Below are positions 35,593 through 46,509 of a stretch of DNA of 64,000 nucleotides, piece by piece; positions within the stretch are counted from its first letter, which is position 1; each line of letters starts with the position of its first letter. A model generated the notes under the pieces. The model saw nothing but the letters and a program-made list of their open reading frames with translations, was not told the DNA's origin and ran no database searches. Position numbers and translations under genes: made by a program. The DNA is from Bryum argenteum (Eukaryota; Streptophyta; Bryopsida; Bryales; Bryaceae). The stretch spans positions 8,381,601 to 8,445,600 of the forward strand of contig CM073322.1 of NCBI GenBank assembly GCA_037043015.1, written 5' to 3'.

Positions 35593-35718
35593 CCAAGCTA
35601 ACCTTACCCGGTCATTATCCGGGTAGGCCAGTATATGGGCTTTTATTTCCTCTAATTAGCTACTCCTAACCACTATCCGTACTTTCTTGGGGCAAAAACG
35701 AAAAAATGAGGTTTGACA
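35593..35718 (-). mobile_element. Right terminal repeat of gypsy element A
   Basis: Direct repeat of 7900-8025. On the - strand it starts TGTCAAACC exactly where the last exon of the neighbouring gene stops, so the element inserted into that exon. No target duplication can be paired because the left flank does not match. Confidence 0.85.
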
Positions 35719-38238
35719 CACATCGCGACCGCTAACAAGCCGATTATATTTTGTGGCGTGGGATGGCAAGCCATCAACGTCACCAAGACGTTCACTTGCC
35801 TGAGTTAGGGAAGGACCAGATTCAGCTTGTGACGAAGGACCACCTTGAGACATTGATGCGTTCATGGCTGCAGGTCGTGATCTTGCTGGCACTTGAGCAC
35901 GTTTCTTCCCAACTTTAGGAGCTCGGTTAGGCATATCGTCGACGAAGTCTCCTGCATCATTGTCGTCTTCAATGTCGATACGAGCTTGAGGTGCAGAGAC
36001 GATGCCCACTGACACTGCAAGATCTTGCTCTACCGTAGGAACGAACGGGGCCAAGCAGTCCAAAAACCAAGCTCCAGTCTTGAGGGCTACTGGTAAGAAC
36101 CTCTCGTACTGGCGAGGAGTGAATGCGTTATGCTTGGAGTCTTTATCACAAGCATCCTTCAGAAACTCGGGAAGAGAAGACAAACGAAGAGCACCTTTGG
36201 TCATCAACTTGCGGGTAAAGTACCTGAAAAACAAAATGGTTTAGAAAACCAATTATTACCAAGTAGAAAGCAAATAAATAAGTAAGCGGGGAGCATAAAA
36301 TACCTATAGACCAAGAGTTTGATGATCAACGTGCCATTCTCGAACTTCTTCAAATCGGTTCCTTTGACAAACTTTGGGCCTGCTGTTGGTGCGAGATATG
36401 CAAGGTACGCATGATCCCAAAGGCGCACCCTCCAATGCTCTACGTAAGCGGATGGAGGGAGAACGTCCTCTTTCCACACAATAGGCATAGCGTGATTTTC
36501 GAGGATCTTATTGAACTCTTGTACGAGCTCGAACTCCACCTGCAAAAACGATTGTGAATCACGTAAATGAGAATTAAAGCATGATATAGTTTCAGAGATT
36601 CGAACAACCCAAAACAAAAGTTTAATCAGAGAGCATGCATACTTGTGCCCAAAAGGAAGCCTTCTGAATCCAGGCATCAAAGGATTTCTCTTTCATTGGA
36701 TGATCCAAGGGAAAACACACAAGCTGTCTTTCATTATCCGTGAGATTCCACCAAGACAGCCACTTTGCCTTGAATTCCGGCTCAACATGAGATGTAGCAA
36801 TCTTTTGAAGTCACTCAATTGACAACTCGGGTACTGGAAAAGTCGAGTAGTGTGTAGTAATTTGATTAAGACATAACTCACGTCAATTATCATCTTACGG
36901 ATAATCAAATAGAAAGCAATAATATATTATACGTACCTCGTCGAAGAACTTGGGGCCATTTTGTGGATTAGCCACCGCGATAAATTTCTCAAAATTTCGA
37001 CCTTTTAAGATTTTGATGGTCTTTTGTTGCGCATGATGCATAGCCAACCACACCCCGTGTCCGGTTTGCTTCTCTTTAGCAGTGGTCTCCTTGTAAATCT
37101 TTGCAGCAAGGTCTTCAGCCCGAGAAACCTCTCTCTATGAATTACAAAAAGCACAAGAGATAAATTACATAACATTTGACCATACTCATAAGCAGTAGTT
37201 GGAATATCAATACTTAAAATGATTACCTTGAACAAGAATGCTACGAAAACGTCAACCGTCAGAGAATACCAAGTGGTACAACTTGATTTCTCTTTTTGGC
37301 AAAATTCATATGCCTCTTCCGAAATCAAGTCCCTGAAAGCCTCAAGTTTCATGGATCCGAACGTCCGAATTCGTTGTAACATCGCTGGAAGACTACTCTT
37401 CACAAAGTCGTTCTCGGTCGACCTACAATTCAAACCATATGCATGAGGATGTAAGAAGTTAAGCTTAATGAAAAAAAATGTAAATCGAACTTCATGGAAG
37501 ACAACCAACTTACCAATTGACGTCAGCCATGGCATTGACGAGAACGCCATTCCTTCCCCGTGCATCAAACACGATGCAGTCAACTCGAATGTGCCAAGAA
37601 GGATCGTCTTGGTGAAACTCTGCAATCTCTCGCATCCATGCAGCCAAACGATGATTCCCTTCATAGACAAAAAACATTTTGCCTTGAAATTTATGGAGGT
37701 GGACGTCACGAGACAGGTCGTCCTCGAATCGTCTATTTTCATTCACCCAACGTTCATCCCAAGTGCTGCAATCTCCGGGGAAACAAGAAGATCCCGACTA
37801 TCCTCGTCATATAACGAGACGTACATGACGCGATCACTCTCCCTATAACCTCGGGCAAACTCGTTTTGAAGCCTCTGCACGTCGGGTTCAAGAACAGGTC
37901 TAACCTTCGGGTAAGATTGAAGGCGACATAAAGGAATTCGAAACGGGGACTGATCTTCCGGTTTGTTGAGAATCCCTTTGATGGCCTTAACGGAGTCCGT
38001 CGTGGTGCAAACTCGAATCTCGTGCTCGCTAAACTTCATATCCTTATCCTTGAGATGTGAAGGATGTTTAGCGGTCTCATCATTGTCGGAATCCTCGGAA
38101 AGAGATGACGGGCCCTCCATTTGTTGCTCTCTCTCCGGTGAAGCAAGCCCAAGGGCGTGCGTTGCGTGCACAATAGCAAGATGCTCACTAGGAAGCACTG
38201 CTTGGGCCCCTTCATCCGGAGCAAGCGCTGGCCCGTCC
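35719..38238 (-). CDS. Six-exon gene of unknown function with a ParB-like motif, cut at both ends
   Basis: Exons on -: 38238-37514, 37422-37227, 37134-36937, about 36801-36643, 36539-36304, 36223-35719. Donors (GTAAGT, GTAATC, GTACGT, GTATGC, GTATTT) and most acceptors are good, and phases agree across four of five introns; the acceptor of exon 4 is weak. Exon 1 has an acidic start, then DVQRLQNEFARGYRESDRV and FFVYEGNHRLAAWMREI. The xGxHRxxA motif is that of ParB/sulfiredoxin-type N-terminal domains. Later exons encode FGSMKLEAFRDL, GHGVWLAMHHAQQKT, AYVEHWRVRLWDH and an Arg/Lys-rich, Ser-rich tail. One break: a GGG run (37758-37760) needs a fourth G. The 3' end is lost at the gypsy A LTR and the 5' end at the LTR starting 38239. 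No function can be assigned; host gene or part of a large element are both possible. Confidence 0.75.
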
Positions 38239-40801
38239 TGTAGTAGGGATTTTGCCCTAGTCTAAACTACTTTCAGTATAGTGTGGTTCAACGGTAGAAA
38301 AGCAAAATAGTCTGTCGTATTGTGACTAAGGTCACATGTATTCGCGGTATAAGTGTAACTATGTATAAACGTACCTGAGGGCTTGTCTTGCGGCGATTCA
38401 CTCTTATACCCAGGGATCACTCAATTTGGGTTACTGTCATTACCAATGCACTAGATCTAGACTCAATGCAGTCCCAGTCCTGTCTAGTATCCTAGGGGAA
38501 GTCAATAGTTCTGGTTAATAGTTCAGGTAATGTCAATAGACCCAAATGCAGACTATCACCTAGTCAAAATGCCGATATAATATTTTGAAATAATACACAT
38601 AAATATTTAGTCAATAGGTCCAGTCCCAGTGTATTACATACGATACTATTTACAATATGCCTATCGGGCAGTGTGTCAATATATCCAGGTGCAAGGAATG
38701 ATTTAGAATCTGCCTACCTCTGTGCAGCTCTCCAAGTCTCTCAAGTCAATAGGTCTTGTACACATGCAGTATGTATGCAAATATGCCCTGCACAAACACA
38801 CACTCAGCTCAATCTCATGTTCAAACACTCAATAATAGCTTAAAACTCCAAGAATACCCAAAAACATGTCAAACCCAAACCCAGGAACTTACCCTAAATT
38901 TATGTCAATAGGTCTTACTCAACTTCAAATTTCGGTCTTATTATTCAAATTCTTTAAATAATCCTATTACTTACTCCAAAACCAAAGGCAAACTCAAAAC
39001 TCAACACTTAGTTTTCAAACAAATTTCGAACAAACTTGTCTAATTGGGGTATTTTGGAAATTGATCTTCCAATTTTAGAGTTGCATTTGGAAAATCCAAC
39101 CGTAAGATCTTGCTTAGAGCTGTCCAATTAGTTTGTATGTTGACTTTCACAATTTTTGACCGTACGAATTTTGATTTATACTCAATCAAAGTATAAAAAG
39201 AATTTGAATCTGAATTTAAACCGGCAGTCTATTACCACGCGATTTAACCCAAAGCTGCGGACTCCAGACCCTATGGCCGTGCACTGTGACCTATTGCCAT
39301 GCAAATAAGTCCTAAAGCCGTGGACAAGCAGACCCTACTGCCGTCCGAAGGAGGCCCTATGGCCGTCCGTTTTTCAGCAGACCAGTTTCGGTACTTCCCC
39401 GAATCCCTAATTTCATCGAAATACTTCGACGAGTGAAACTCTTTCAAATTCCGACCCAATTCATGTACAATCAGATGCAATGCAATACTCAAGCTATACA
39501 GCTTATAATCAAGTTTATACAAAAAGATTTCAAACTTCTAATCCATCTACAGCATGTAACTCCAACCTGCAACTGCTTCGCAATCAATCGATACTCCAGC
39601 ACTGCTGATCAGAAGAATGAATACCCGGTCTTGTTCAATTGCTCACAGCACCCACCGAATCTGCGACCTTGAGGAAATCACTTAACTCTTGATCAATCCT
39701 GCTCAGTCTGATCTGCAGGCACAAACTCCTCCAAACAGCTCGACCCCTTTCCTCGTTCGTTCCTGCTGCAGCTGTTGCTCGCTTTGATTAGCAAACGCCA
39801 CTTCAATTTTGGCACTCGAGCATGACATCCAATCAGCAGCTTCGATCACATCTTCTGATGACCATCTTCACTCGATTCTTGATGACCAATGCTCACTCTC
39901 TGGGTTCCGTCAATCTGCTAATTTCATGCACTTCGTTCCAGCCTCAGCTTCACACAACCAACCGTTGGCTGTACTTCAATCCCACATAATCTTGCACATT
40001 CCAGTTTCGGCACTTTTTCCCCACCGTGCAATTTCGGCCCTGCACTCTTCAGTCACGTTCCATATCAATTCTATTCGGATTCTTCTTCAGCACAATTGCA
40101 GCTTTGGGACTGTGTCGAGTTACTGGGTCCCTGTTTGTCGATGCTTGACGGTGATGACTACTTCTTCCTTTATCTTTTCATTGTTGGGATTGCCTGCACT
40201 CTAATCAACTTGAACGTTCATGATGTCAATCAGTCCTCCTTCCTTTGAATCTCCTCTGTTTTCAAACTTCTCTTCACAGCTCGATTCCTTCCTTTCCACT
40301 ACTTGGTCAATCGCTACTCCTCCTTCCAAATCACTTTGTCTTGACACAAGTGTCGTCACACCAATTTCTCGTGCAACGTGACTCCACGCTCACAATTACA
40401 AGAAATACTCACAGGTAATGCATACAAACACATCAATCAAGCACAATATAGAACGAAGACTTTGACACAATTTTAATATGAGAGAATCTAGACGAGCAAT
40501 ACACAAAAATTGCCGTGCTTTTTATAAAATTTGGAGCAGTTTTATACAGACTCGCGCGCCCGTTTGCGAGCGACGCGACTTCTTCATCCAACCTGGATTT
40601 CTCATCCATCGGCTTTTTTTTCATCCATCAATTATAATTACTTTTACTAATTTCTATCAGCTTACCTTTATTGAAAGCTTTCTATTTTTTATAGCTTTTT
40701 AAGTAACCTTTTGATACTTTTTCGCATCTATAATATTATATCTATCCAAAAAGTAAAAGTTTCTAAAATAACTCTATAAATGTTAATAAATAGTTATTAC
40801 A
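38239..40801 (-). mobile_element. Probable LTR (2.56 kb) of an unidentified retroelement
   Basis: The + strand reads TGTAGTAGG... to ...GTTATTACA, so termini are TG..CA with a TGTARTA inverted end. It abuts the open frame of the exon to the left and a polypurine tract (GTAGGGGGC, - strand) to the right, so it would be a 3' LTR of a - strand element. It is AT-rich and non-coding, with GTCAATAGGTC-like words near 38.6, 38.74 and 38.9 kb. The partner LTR is not in the window, so the call rests on the termini and context. Confidence 0.5.
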
Positions 40802-40817
40802 TAGCCCCCTACTAATC

Positions 40818-40839
40818 CTATTGACGCCCTCGTCAATAG
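40818..40839. repeat. Perfect 9-bp hairpin next to the polypurine tract
   Basis: CTATTGACG and CGTCAATAG separated by CCCT, immediately beside the polypurine tract and overlapping the stop of the next ORF. Could be a 3' RNA structure of the retroelement. The GTCAATAG arm resembles words in the adjacent LTR. Confidence 0.7.
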
Positions 40840-41531
40840 TATCTAGGTCTAGTGTTTCTAGTGTGATCCATTTGTCGCATCCTCTTCTTGTACTCCTTAT
40901 CTGACATCTTCTTTATATCCTCGTGCTGGTTCAGCAGTGTAAGGTTCTCTTTTCGTTGACTCTGCAACCAAGTAGTCACTGGAAGATAACGAGTATCGGG
41001 AAACTCGTTGATAAAGCACTGGTGAGGTCCTGATAAGAAATGGGTAATGGCCATGATCTCCAGTACACGTACCCATCTCGTACAGTGGTAGTGTAGCTTA
41101 GCCTGTATAATAAACTCCGGTCGGACAACATCAAACTGGTTGACGTTGATCACGACCTTATGGGTCGCACACATCATCCTCAGGAAGCCACAAAATACTG
41201 CTGCTCTGAAGCAGACTGGGTCTGTGTGAGCAATATGTTCCTCAAAGAATGCTCCATAAGCTGCTGCACAAGCCTCATGAGTATGAAAGGATCCTGGAAT
41301 CTTCGGCCAATTATACTCCACCGAGTCAATAGTGGCGTCTGGTCTCCACTTGTGTCTCCTCTCACAAGGACAAAAGTGACCATTGGTCACTACTGCAGGT
41401 GGTGGGTCTACCCTCCAATCACTCGAAATCCTGGAATATATCCTTTCATATGGCTCCATCTCCATCACTGATAATCCATAATCCTCCACTAACCACTCCA
41501 GAGCCTTCCAAGAAGGTACAGGTTTCTCTAC
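40833..41531 (-). CDS. 3'-terminal ORF of the retroelement, unknown product, N-terminus cut
   Basis: About 230 residues in one frame: EKPVPSWKALEWLVEDYG, GHFCPCERRHKWRPDATID, VCFRAAVFCGFLRMMCATHKV and a basic C-terminus (KKRMRQMDHTRNTR). I do not recognise the family. A Cys-His cluster (CPCERRH) is visible. The reading frame runs into the CACTA terminus at 41532, so its true start is not here; the apparent N-terminal MASHTTPCFL belongs to the transposon. Position next to a polypurine tract and LTR suggests an extra ORF after pol, or a gene that the LTR element neighbours. Confidence 0.5.
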   Translation of the reverse strand, partial: VEKPVPSWKALEWLVEDYGLSVMEMEPYERIYSRISSDWRVDPPPAVVTNGHFCPCERRHKWRPDATIDSVEYNWPKIPGSFHTHEACAAAYGAFFEEHIAHTDPVCFRAAVFCGFLRMMCATHKVVINVNQFDVVRPEFIIQAKLHYHCTRWVRVLEIMAITHFLSGPHQCFINEFPDTRYLPVTTWLQSQRKENLTLLNQHEDIKKMSDKEYKKRMRQMDHTRNTRPRYY

Positions 41532-41559
41532 CACTACTAGAAAACAGGGGGTAGTGTGA

Positions 41560-42560
41560 CTGGCCACTATGACTGAAAATCATAACAAATGGCCTTTTTG
41601 GGCCTGGATGTGTTTGTGACTGAGGTGACTATGATGTGTGGTGAACATTGAGTCGCTCGGGACATTGCATATGTGACTACGGGATGTTCCCAAGGGCTGT
41701 TCCCATTGACTTTTTAGGGACCTCGTTTCGGGCTGCCCGATGGCACCTGGATTATGTGACTAAACTTTGTCACTTCGTGGTCGGAAAAAGTGACTGAATG
41801 TTGTCATTGTTAAAAACCGATCACTTTTTATTTGTGACTAGCGGTTTGGTGATATGGGCTGAGGTTCTTAGTTACATTTTTCACGAATGTGACTACTCTC
41901 AGTCACACAAATAGCTGTGACACGATCGTATCACACCCGAGAGTCACTTCCGGGAAACCCACATGTATGTAACTAAGCGCAGTCGGATAAATCCGACAGA
42001 GCGGAGTCATTTTGTGTATGTGTGTGTCACATACATGTCATCTATGTTCCGATCGGTGACCCTATATAGTCACATTTGGAGGTTATAGTTTATAGGCGCA
42101 CAAAGATGCATGGCGACAGATAGTCATATCTCTGCGATAATCCCGACTATGGGGAGTTGTGTTGATTATAATTATGATGAGTACTAGTCAGATTATCGGA
42201 AGTATGGGACTGAGTCTAGTCATACACATGATGAATCTGATTGAATGCAGTCACATCTTGTTGCTTCCGTTACAATAGTCATATTGTCGATGAGATGTGA
42301 TTACTTATAGTCACACCTTGTACATTATGAGACTAAGTCTAGTCACATCGGTGCTGGAATCTTAATCGAATGCAGTCACATGTTTTATTCCGGTGACTGT
42401 AATTAGTCTTACTATTGACAACCTCTGATCAGTTGTTGTCACATCTTGTCCGTTTTGTGACTAGGACTAGTCTATAGTCCGGTCGCACGGGCGACGCTTA
42501 ATAGTCGATCGCTAGATGACTAAACACGATCGCAGATACTAAAAATGACTAAGATTCGAA
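41560..42560. repeat. Subterminal GTGACT/AGTCAC repeat region
   Basis: About thirty copies of GTGACT, AGTCAC or one-base variants in both orientations in one kilobase. In En/Spm elements such repeats bind TnpA and bring the ends together. The DNA between copies varies, so the motif is retained beyond background. Confidence 0.85.
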
Positions 42561-42598
42561 AAATGGAATGAGTTACTTCCTAAAACTGCACCCCCGTA

Positions 42599-42908
42599 TC
42601 ATCGAAGCGGCGGGATGGGGAAACGCGGTCTATATCGCAACGACGCCTTGACCACGAGAATTTCATGCACCCCCACCTCCTTGAAAAAGTCTTCGGAGGA
42701 GTGCAATTCGTGTGGGTGATACAATGGGTAGGAGTCGTCTAGACACTCGATAAGAAGGACCTTTGCTATGCCCTCCGGAATGGGCGCCCGCAGTGTTTGG
42801 CTCGAGGGCCTCCTAGATCACAAGCACCTCCCCATTTCCGACATGCTTCACAATGTCGTTCTCCACGGCCATGATGTACACTAAGTCATGCAGAGCCAAC
42901 ACATGATC
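42599..42908 (-). pseudogene. CACTA gene, last exon
   Basis: An acceptor (GTGTGAGCAG at 42909) leads to LALHDLVYIMAVENDIVKHVG. After a TAG and a one-base change the text continues EGIAKVLLIECLDDSYPLYH, then DFFKEVGVHEILVVKAS, stop at 42599. It is spliced to the exon ending at 42986. Function unknown; compact conserved C-terminal region of an En/Spm-like protein. Confidence 0.65.
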
Positions 42909-42985
42909 CTGCTCACACTCATTAATTTTAGTCACATTATCTAAATTCTCTGACAACATGTTGTCACTTATTGATGCAAACTTAC

Positions 42986-44310
42986 CTTCGGCGGATCAGT
43001 GGTTCTCCGGTTCGTCTTCGTTGCCGCTGCTGTTTTCTTCGTTGCCTTTGGAGGCGGATCCTTCGCACCAGACTTCTCCGCTGCATCCTTGTCTTCGGCA
43101 TCAGACTCTGTCGCTGGCTCGTCCTCCTCCCCGTCTTCCTCCTCCTCGTCATCGTCATCCTCGTCCTCTTCGGCCTACTCTTCGTCTTCCACCTCCTCTT
43201 CCTCAGCTCCCCTCTCGTTCTTCTCCTCTTTCTTGGCTGAGGTCCTTGGATTTTTGAAGGCCGCCACCTTTGCACGCGTTCGAGTTGCAGGAGCAGCGGG
43301 GGCTACCAACGCCCGGATAGCCTGCGTCTTCTCGACAGGCAGCTTTGCCTTACCGGAGCCAAGAACCTCTGTTGGTTGTGCAGGTTTCTTGCTCCTTGTG
43401 CTTGGCTCAGCACCCGCCTTCGGTGTTGCCGTGGCTGTGCCCTTCCCTGCGGAGGTCGTTGTGCCCTTCCTTGCCGATGAGGCTGTGCCCTTCACTGCTG
43501 GCGGTGTTGTGGTCTTTGCAGCTGTGGCCGACGTGCCCTTTCCTGCTGTGCCCCCCTTCGCCGTACCTTTCCCTTCTATCAGCTTAGCTTTCTTTTTAGC
43601 AGGTTTGGACGGGGACGTTGATGGCAAAATAGTCTTCTTTTTGGGTGCGTCCACTTCTGTTAGCAGGCCTTTCTCCGTGGGTGCCTTGACTGTGGGCGCG
43701 GCTTTCTCCATGGGGATGTTCGCCACTGCTGCTGTACCCGGTGTGGCAAGCATAGCACTTGCTGTAGAGGTAAGGTCTGCTGCCGGTGCTAGTGTGACAT
43801 GCGTAATCTTGCATGTCTCAGATTTTGCAATGCGCCTCTCTGCGATGCGTGTCTCCTCTTCGTGCGTGATGCAGATGAGGTCGTCAAGGTCAAGAACCTT
43901 CCTCGTGCTCTTCTTCGGCGGTAAAGACTCCATTGTGGCCGGTGTTTTCCCCTCGATTTCTGCCAAAAATCCCTCCTCGTCTAGTGAGAGAGGTAAACAC
44001 GCAGTGCTCTTCTGTATAGTCTGCGATGTCGGGCCTTTCTTCGGGGTAGACTTCCAAGCTGCCTTTCCTTTACCCCTCTTTGGGGTCGATTCAGGGGTCG
44101 CCACTGCATTCTGTCCATGGCCCCTCTTTGGGCTTCGTTCCGCGACCTCCTTTCCTTTCCCCTTCTTCGGAGTAGAAACATCGACCTCATGTCCTTTTGC
44201 CCTCTTCCTGGACTGGGCCTCCGGGGAATCTTCCATGACCTTCTTCCCTTCTGCAGGAAGTTCGGTGTCGTCCAACTCTGTGGATGCATCCATCAGAGAC
44301 ACCTGCACTC
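42986..44310 (-). pseudogene. CACTA gene, Ala/Lys/Thr-rich exon with one TAG
   Basis: Starts at an acceptor (GAGTGCAG, 44311) with VSLMDASTELDD and ends at a clean donor GTAAGT (42985). Repetitive basic segments (TPKKGKGK, TPKRGKGK) are followed by low-complexity Ala/Lys/Thr, then acidic Glu/Asp. An in-frame TAG lies at 43175-43177 within a Glu-rich stretch; the frame continues to the donor. Such disordered, charged regions may bind nucleic acid or localise to the nucleus, but this is inference. Confidence 0.65.
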
Positions 44311-44389
44311 ATAAAACCCAGATTCAACCTCGGAGTCCGTAAGCATTTTTCTCCATTGACCAAGTCTAATAGTCTAACGCGCTGGGTCC

Positions 44390-44700
44390 GAAATGTGACT
44401 TTCTGAGTCATACAACCCAGAAAAGTAGATGACTGATTCTAGTTATTAATTCAAAAAGCAAGACTGAAAATAGTCACCCACCAAGATATTGTGGCACAAA
44501 CCTGTCACAAGAATATGACTAATTCTAGTCGCATTCTAGATCACGAAGTCAAAATTCTCCCCCCTCGTAGATTTCGTGAGTGATTCTAGTGATCAATTAG
44601 ACGACTACTTTTAATCACTATTTCGTGATGATTTTAGATTTTGCGATTTTTTGATGATTGGTTTTAGTCACTCTGTTCCTAAGTATGACTGATACTACGG
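44390..44700. repeat. GTGACT-type repeats in an intron of the CACTA gene
   Basis: Words such as GTGACT, ATGACTAATTCTAGTC and AGTCAC recur between coding segments, matching the subterminal motif. Confidence 0.7.
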
Positions 44701-44727
44701 ACAACAGTGTTAATGTTTAAGGCCGGT

Positions 44728-45140
44728 TTAGGGATGATGGAGGATAATGACTTCATTACATTCTGCTCTGCTGGAATGTCTTTTCCGTCGTTGTCGGTGG
44801 TCGCCTCCCCGGCTATGGCAGCGGTTGCCACCTGCACTGCTTGGCCGGGCGGCCAAGCTCCAAAGCGAGCGGCAAACATGCCCACCAGCCGATCGCATCA
44901 AAACCTCTAGATTCTCAACTCGCGATCCCAAGGCGTCCCTCTTCCGTGAAGAAGGAGATTCGTCTTTGGGTTGCCATTCAGCTGCGGGTGAGACGTTGGA
45001 CACTGTCGACGAGTGATACTTTCACTTCCTTGACGATGCGCCCTTTTCCCGCTGTAATTCGGTCTCCAACTCCAAGCGGGATGGATCCCGCTCGAGCTCT
45101 AGTGCCTGGAACAACGACAGCTTTCGGAGCATTGATGTGA
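44728..45140 (-). CDS. CACTA gene, middle exon(s), uncertain
   Basis: Two plausible pieces. 45140-45005 encodes APKAVVVPGTRARAGSIPLG and KGRIVKEVKVSLVDSVQRL; 45003-44728 encodes a coiled-coil-like RDALGSRVENLEVLMRS. Intron borders are not resolved. They lie between the En/Spm-like exon and the basic exon, and the nested CACTA at 45154 sits in the intron just upstream. Confidence 0.4.
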
Positions 45141-45153
45141 GTCAAACAACAGA

Positions 45154-46239
45154 CACTACAAGGAGAATAGTATCCTAATTGACGAAATTTTGACAGAAAC
45201 CTGCCAATTGCTCCGTCAATTAGGAGACCCTGATTCGGTCACTCAATTGACAGAATTCTATCATTCATTTGTCAATTTGGACGAAGTTCCACAATGCAAA
45301 AAAATTAAAAATTCGGAAATTTTGAGGAAACATTTCTCTGCCCGGGCACGCCGGGCAGCAGCGTTGGCACAACGAAAAATAGCGCGGGCCCCATCAAGGG
45401 GGTAGCGAGGGCCCTACCGCGGGAAATGCGAGCCCTACCGGTGGAGGCTCACAAGTGGTATGGTAGGGGATTCGATCCCTTGACCTCACGGGTATAGTCC
45501 AAGTGACTAGCCAACTCACCTACTATCCAATTTCATGTCCAAAGATACGTTTTTTTTTATATATATATGCCTTAAGTACAAGTACAGTAGACTTTGAATA
45601 TTTTTCACGATGTAAAAAAAAAAAAAAATTTCAAAATTTTTTTTTGAAATATTCTATGCAGGTATTTTTTTATATGTATAAAAAATTTCAATTTTTTTTG
45701 AAATTTTTTTTTTTTATGCTAGGGCCTTTTTTTACTACCGAGTAGACTTTGAATATTTTTCACGATGTAAAAAAACTTTTTTTTTTCAAAATTTTTTTTT
45801 GCACTATTTCATGCAGGTATTTTTCTATATGAAAACCAACCCAAGTGATTTTGTCCAAAACGGAGTCCGGATGAAGAAGTTATAGTTCTTCAAAGTTTCT
45901 GCCCTTCATGCAAAATGTCGTATTTTGGCATTTTGCATCAACTTTGAACGTTATGATCTCACAAATGGAGAAGATCCAACGGTTGAAAATTTCAGCGGTA
46001 GCTCAAAAACAAGTAAATTACAAGATCCTACGGTTAAAGTCTACAAAAAGTTTTAGCAATTCCATGCTTGTCGTAAATAAAAAAAATTGACAAGAAGTTG
46101 ACTAGAATTTGACAAGAAGTTGACAAAAACATTAATAATGTCCAAAGTGACAAGAGTTGGGCTGCGAGATGCTGACTTCGTCATTTCGGACATTTTTTTG
46201 TCAACTATTTGTCATCTCGGGCCCCATTTCCTTGTAGTG
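45154..46239. mobile_element. Complete small CACTA element (1086 bp)
   Basis: Left end CACTACAAGGAGAATAG, right end (reverse complement) CACTACAAGGAAATGGGG, flanked by AGA at 45151-45153 and 46240-46242, the 3-bp duplication expected for CACTA. No ORF. Subterminal repeats are of a TTGACA/TGTCAA type (for example TTGACAAGAAGTTGAC at the right), unlike the GTGACT type of the host element. It contains a tRNA-like sequence and homopolymer-rich DNA at 45.54-45.83 kb. Confidence 0.88.
45462..45530 (-). ncRNA. tRNA-derived sequence, possible SINE, inside the small CACTA
   Basis: The - strand carries an A-box-like GGTGAGTTGGCTAGTC (about 45505-45520) and a B box GGATCGAATCC (45468-45478), spaced as in tRNA genes. 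This looks like a plant tRNA-derived SINE head or a tRNA pseudogene. Confidence 0.6.
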
Positions 46240-46509
46240 AGAACTAGAACAATTCTGAAAAATCTCAGAAGTCTGTACTTGCACGAAACAACATGCCAGC
46301 AGAAGTTACAGGACCTAGTCACACCTTGCGACTGTGTTCGTGACTAATACTGGTCACATTCAACACATGTGAGAGCAGACATGATAGAACCAAGGGGGTC
46401 TTCTGAGGCAAGAACGCAAAAAGACCTGCCAACGCAAGAAGACCTAGAATACATTTGACAAGCTGAGATAATTGTGCACAGAAATTTCTCACCAAATTAT
46501 CACGCACCT

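Larger units (their letters stand above)
25393..35718 (-). mobile_element. Gypsy element A: putative giant 5' LTR, interrupted by two insertions
   Basis: The - strand start TGTCAAACC at 35718 matches the start of the 3' LTR fragment at 8025, and the - strand end GATTACA at 25393 abuts the primer-binding site. If both are the ends of one LTR, it measures ~10.3 kb here and ~5 kb after removing the AT-rich block (26.6-28.5 kb) and the 3.4-kb insertion (30.14-33.55 kb). It has a TATA box (CTATAAGG, about 35492-35499) and contains ORF0. Alternatively this is two elements side by side, with a ~130-bp LTR on the right one. A CA-rich microsatellite lies at 26270-26292. Confidence 0.55.

Noticed and set aside
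39809-40204. 131-codon + ORF in the 38.2-40.8 kb LTR
   Set aside because: Lies in non-coding-like, AT-rich LTR sequence with no domain and no continuation.
42999-44342. 447-codon + ORF opposite the CACTA exon
   Set aside because: It is the complement of low-complexity Ala/Lys/Glu codons giving Phe/Ser/Val-rich text. The - strand has matching splice sites.
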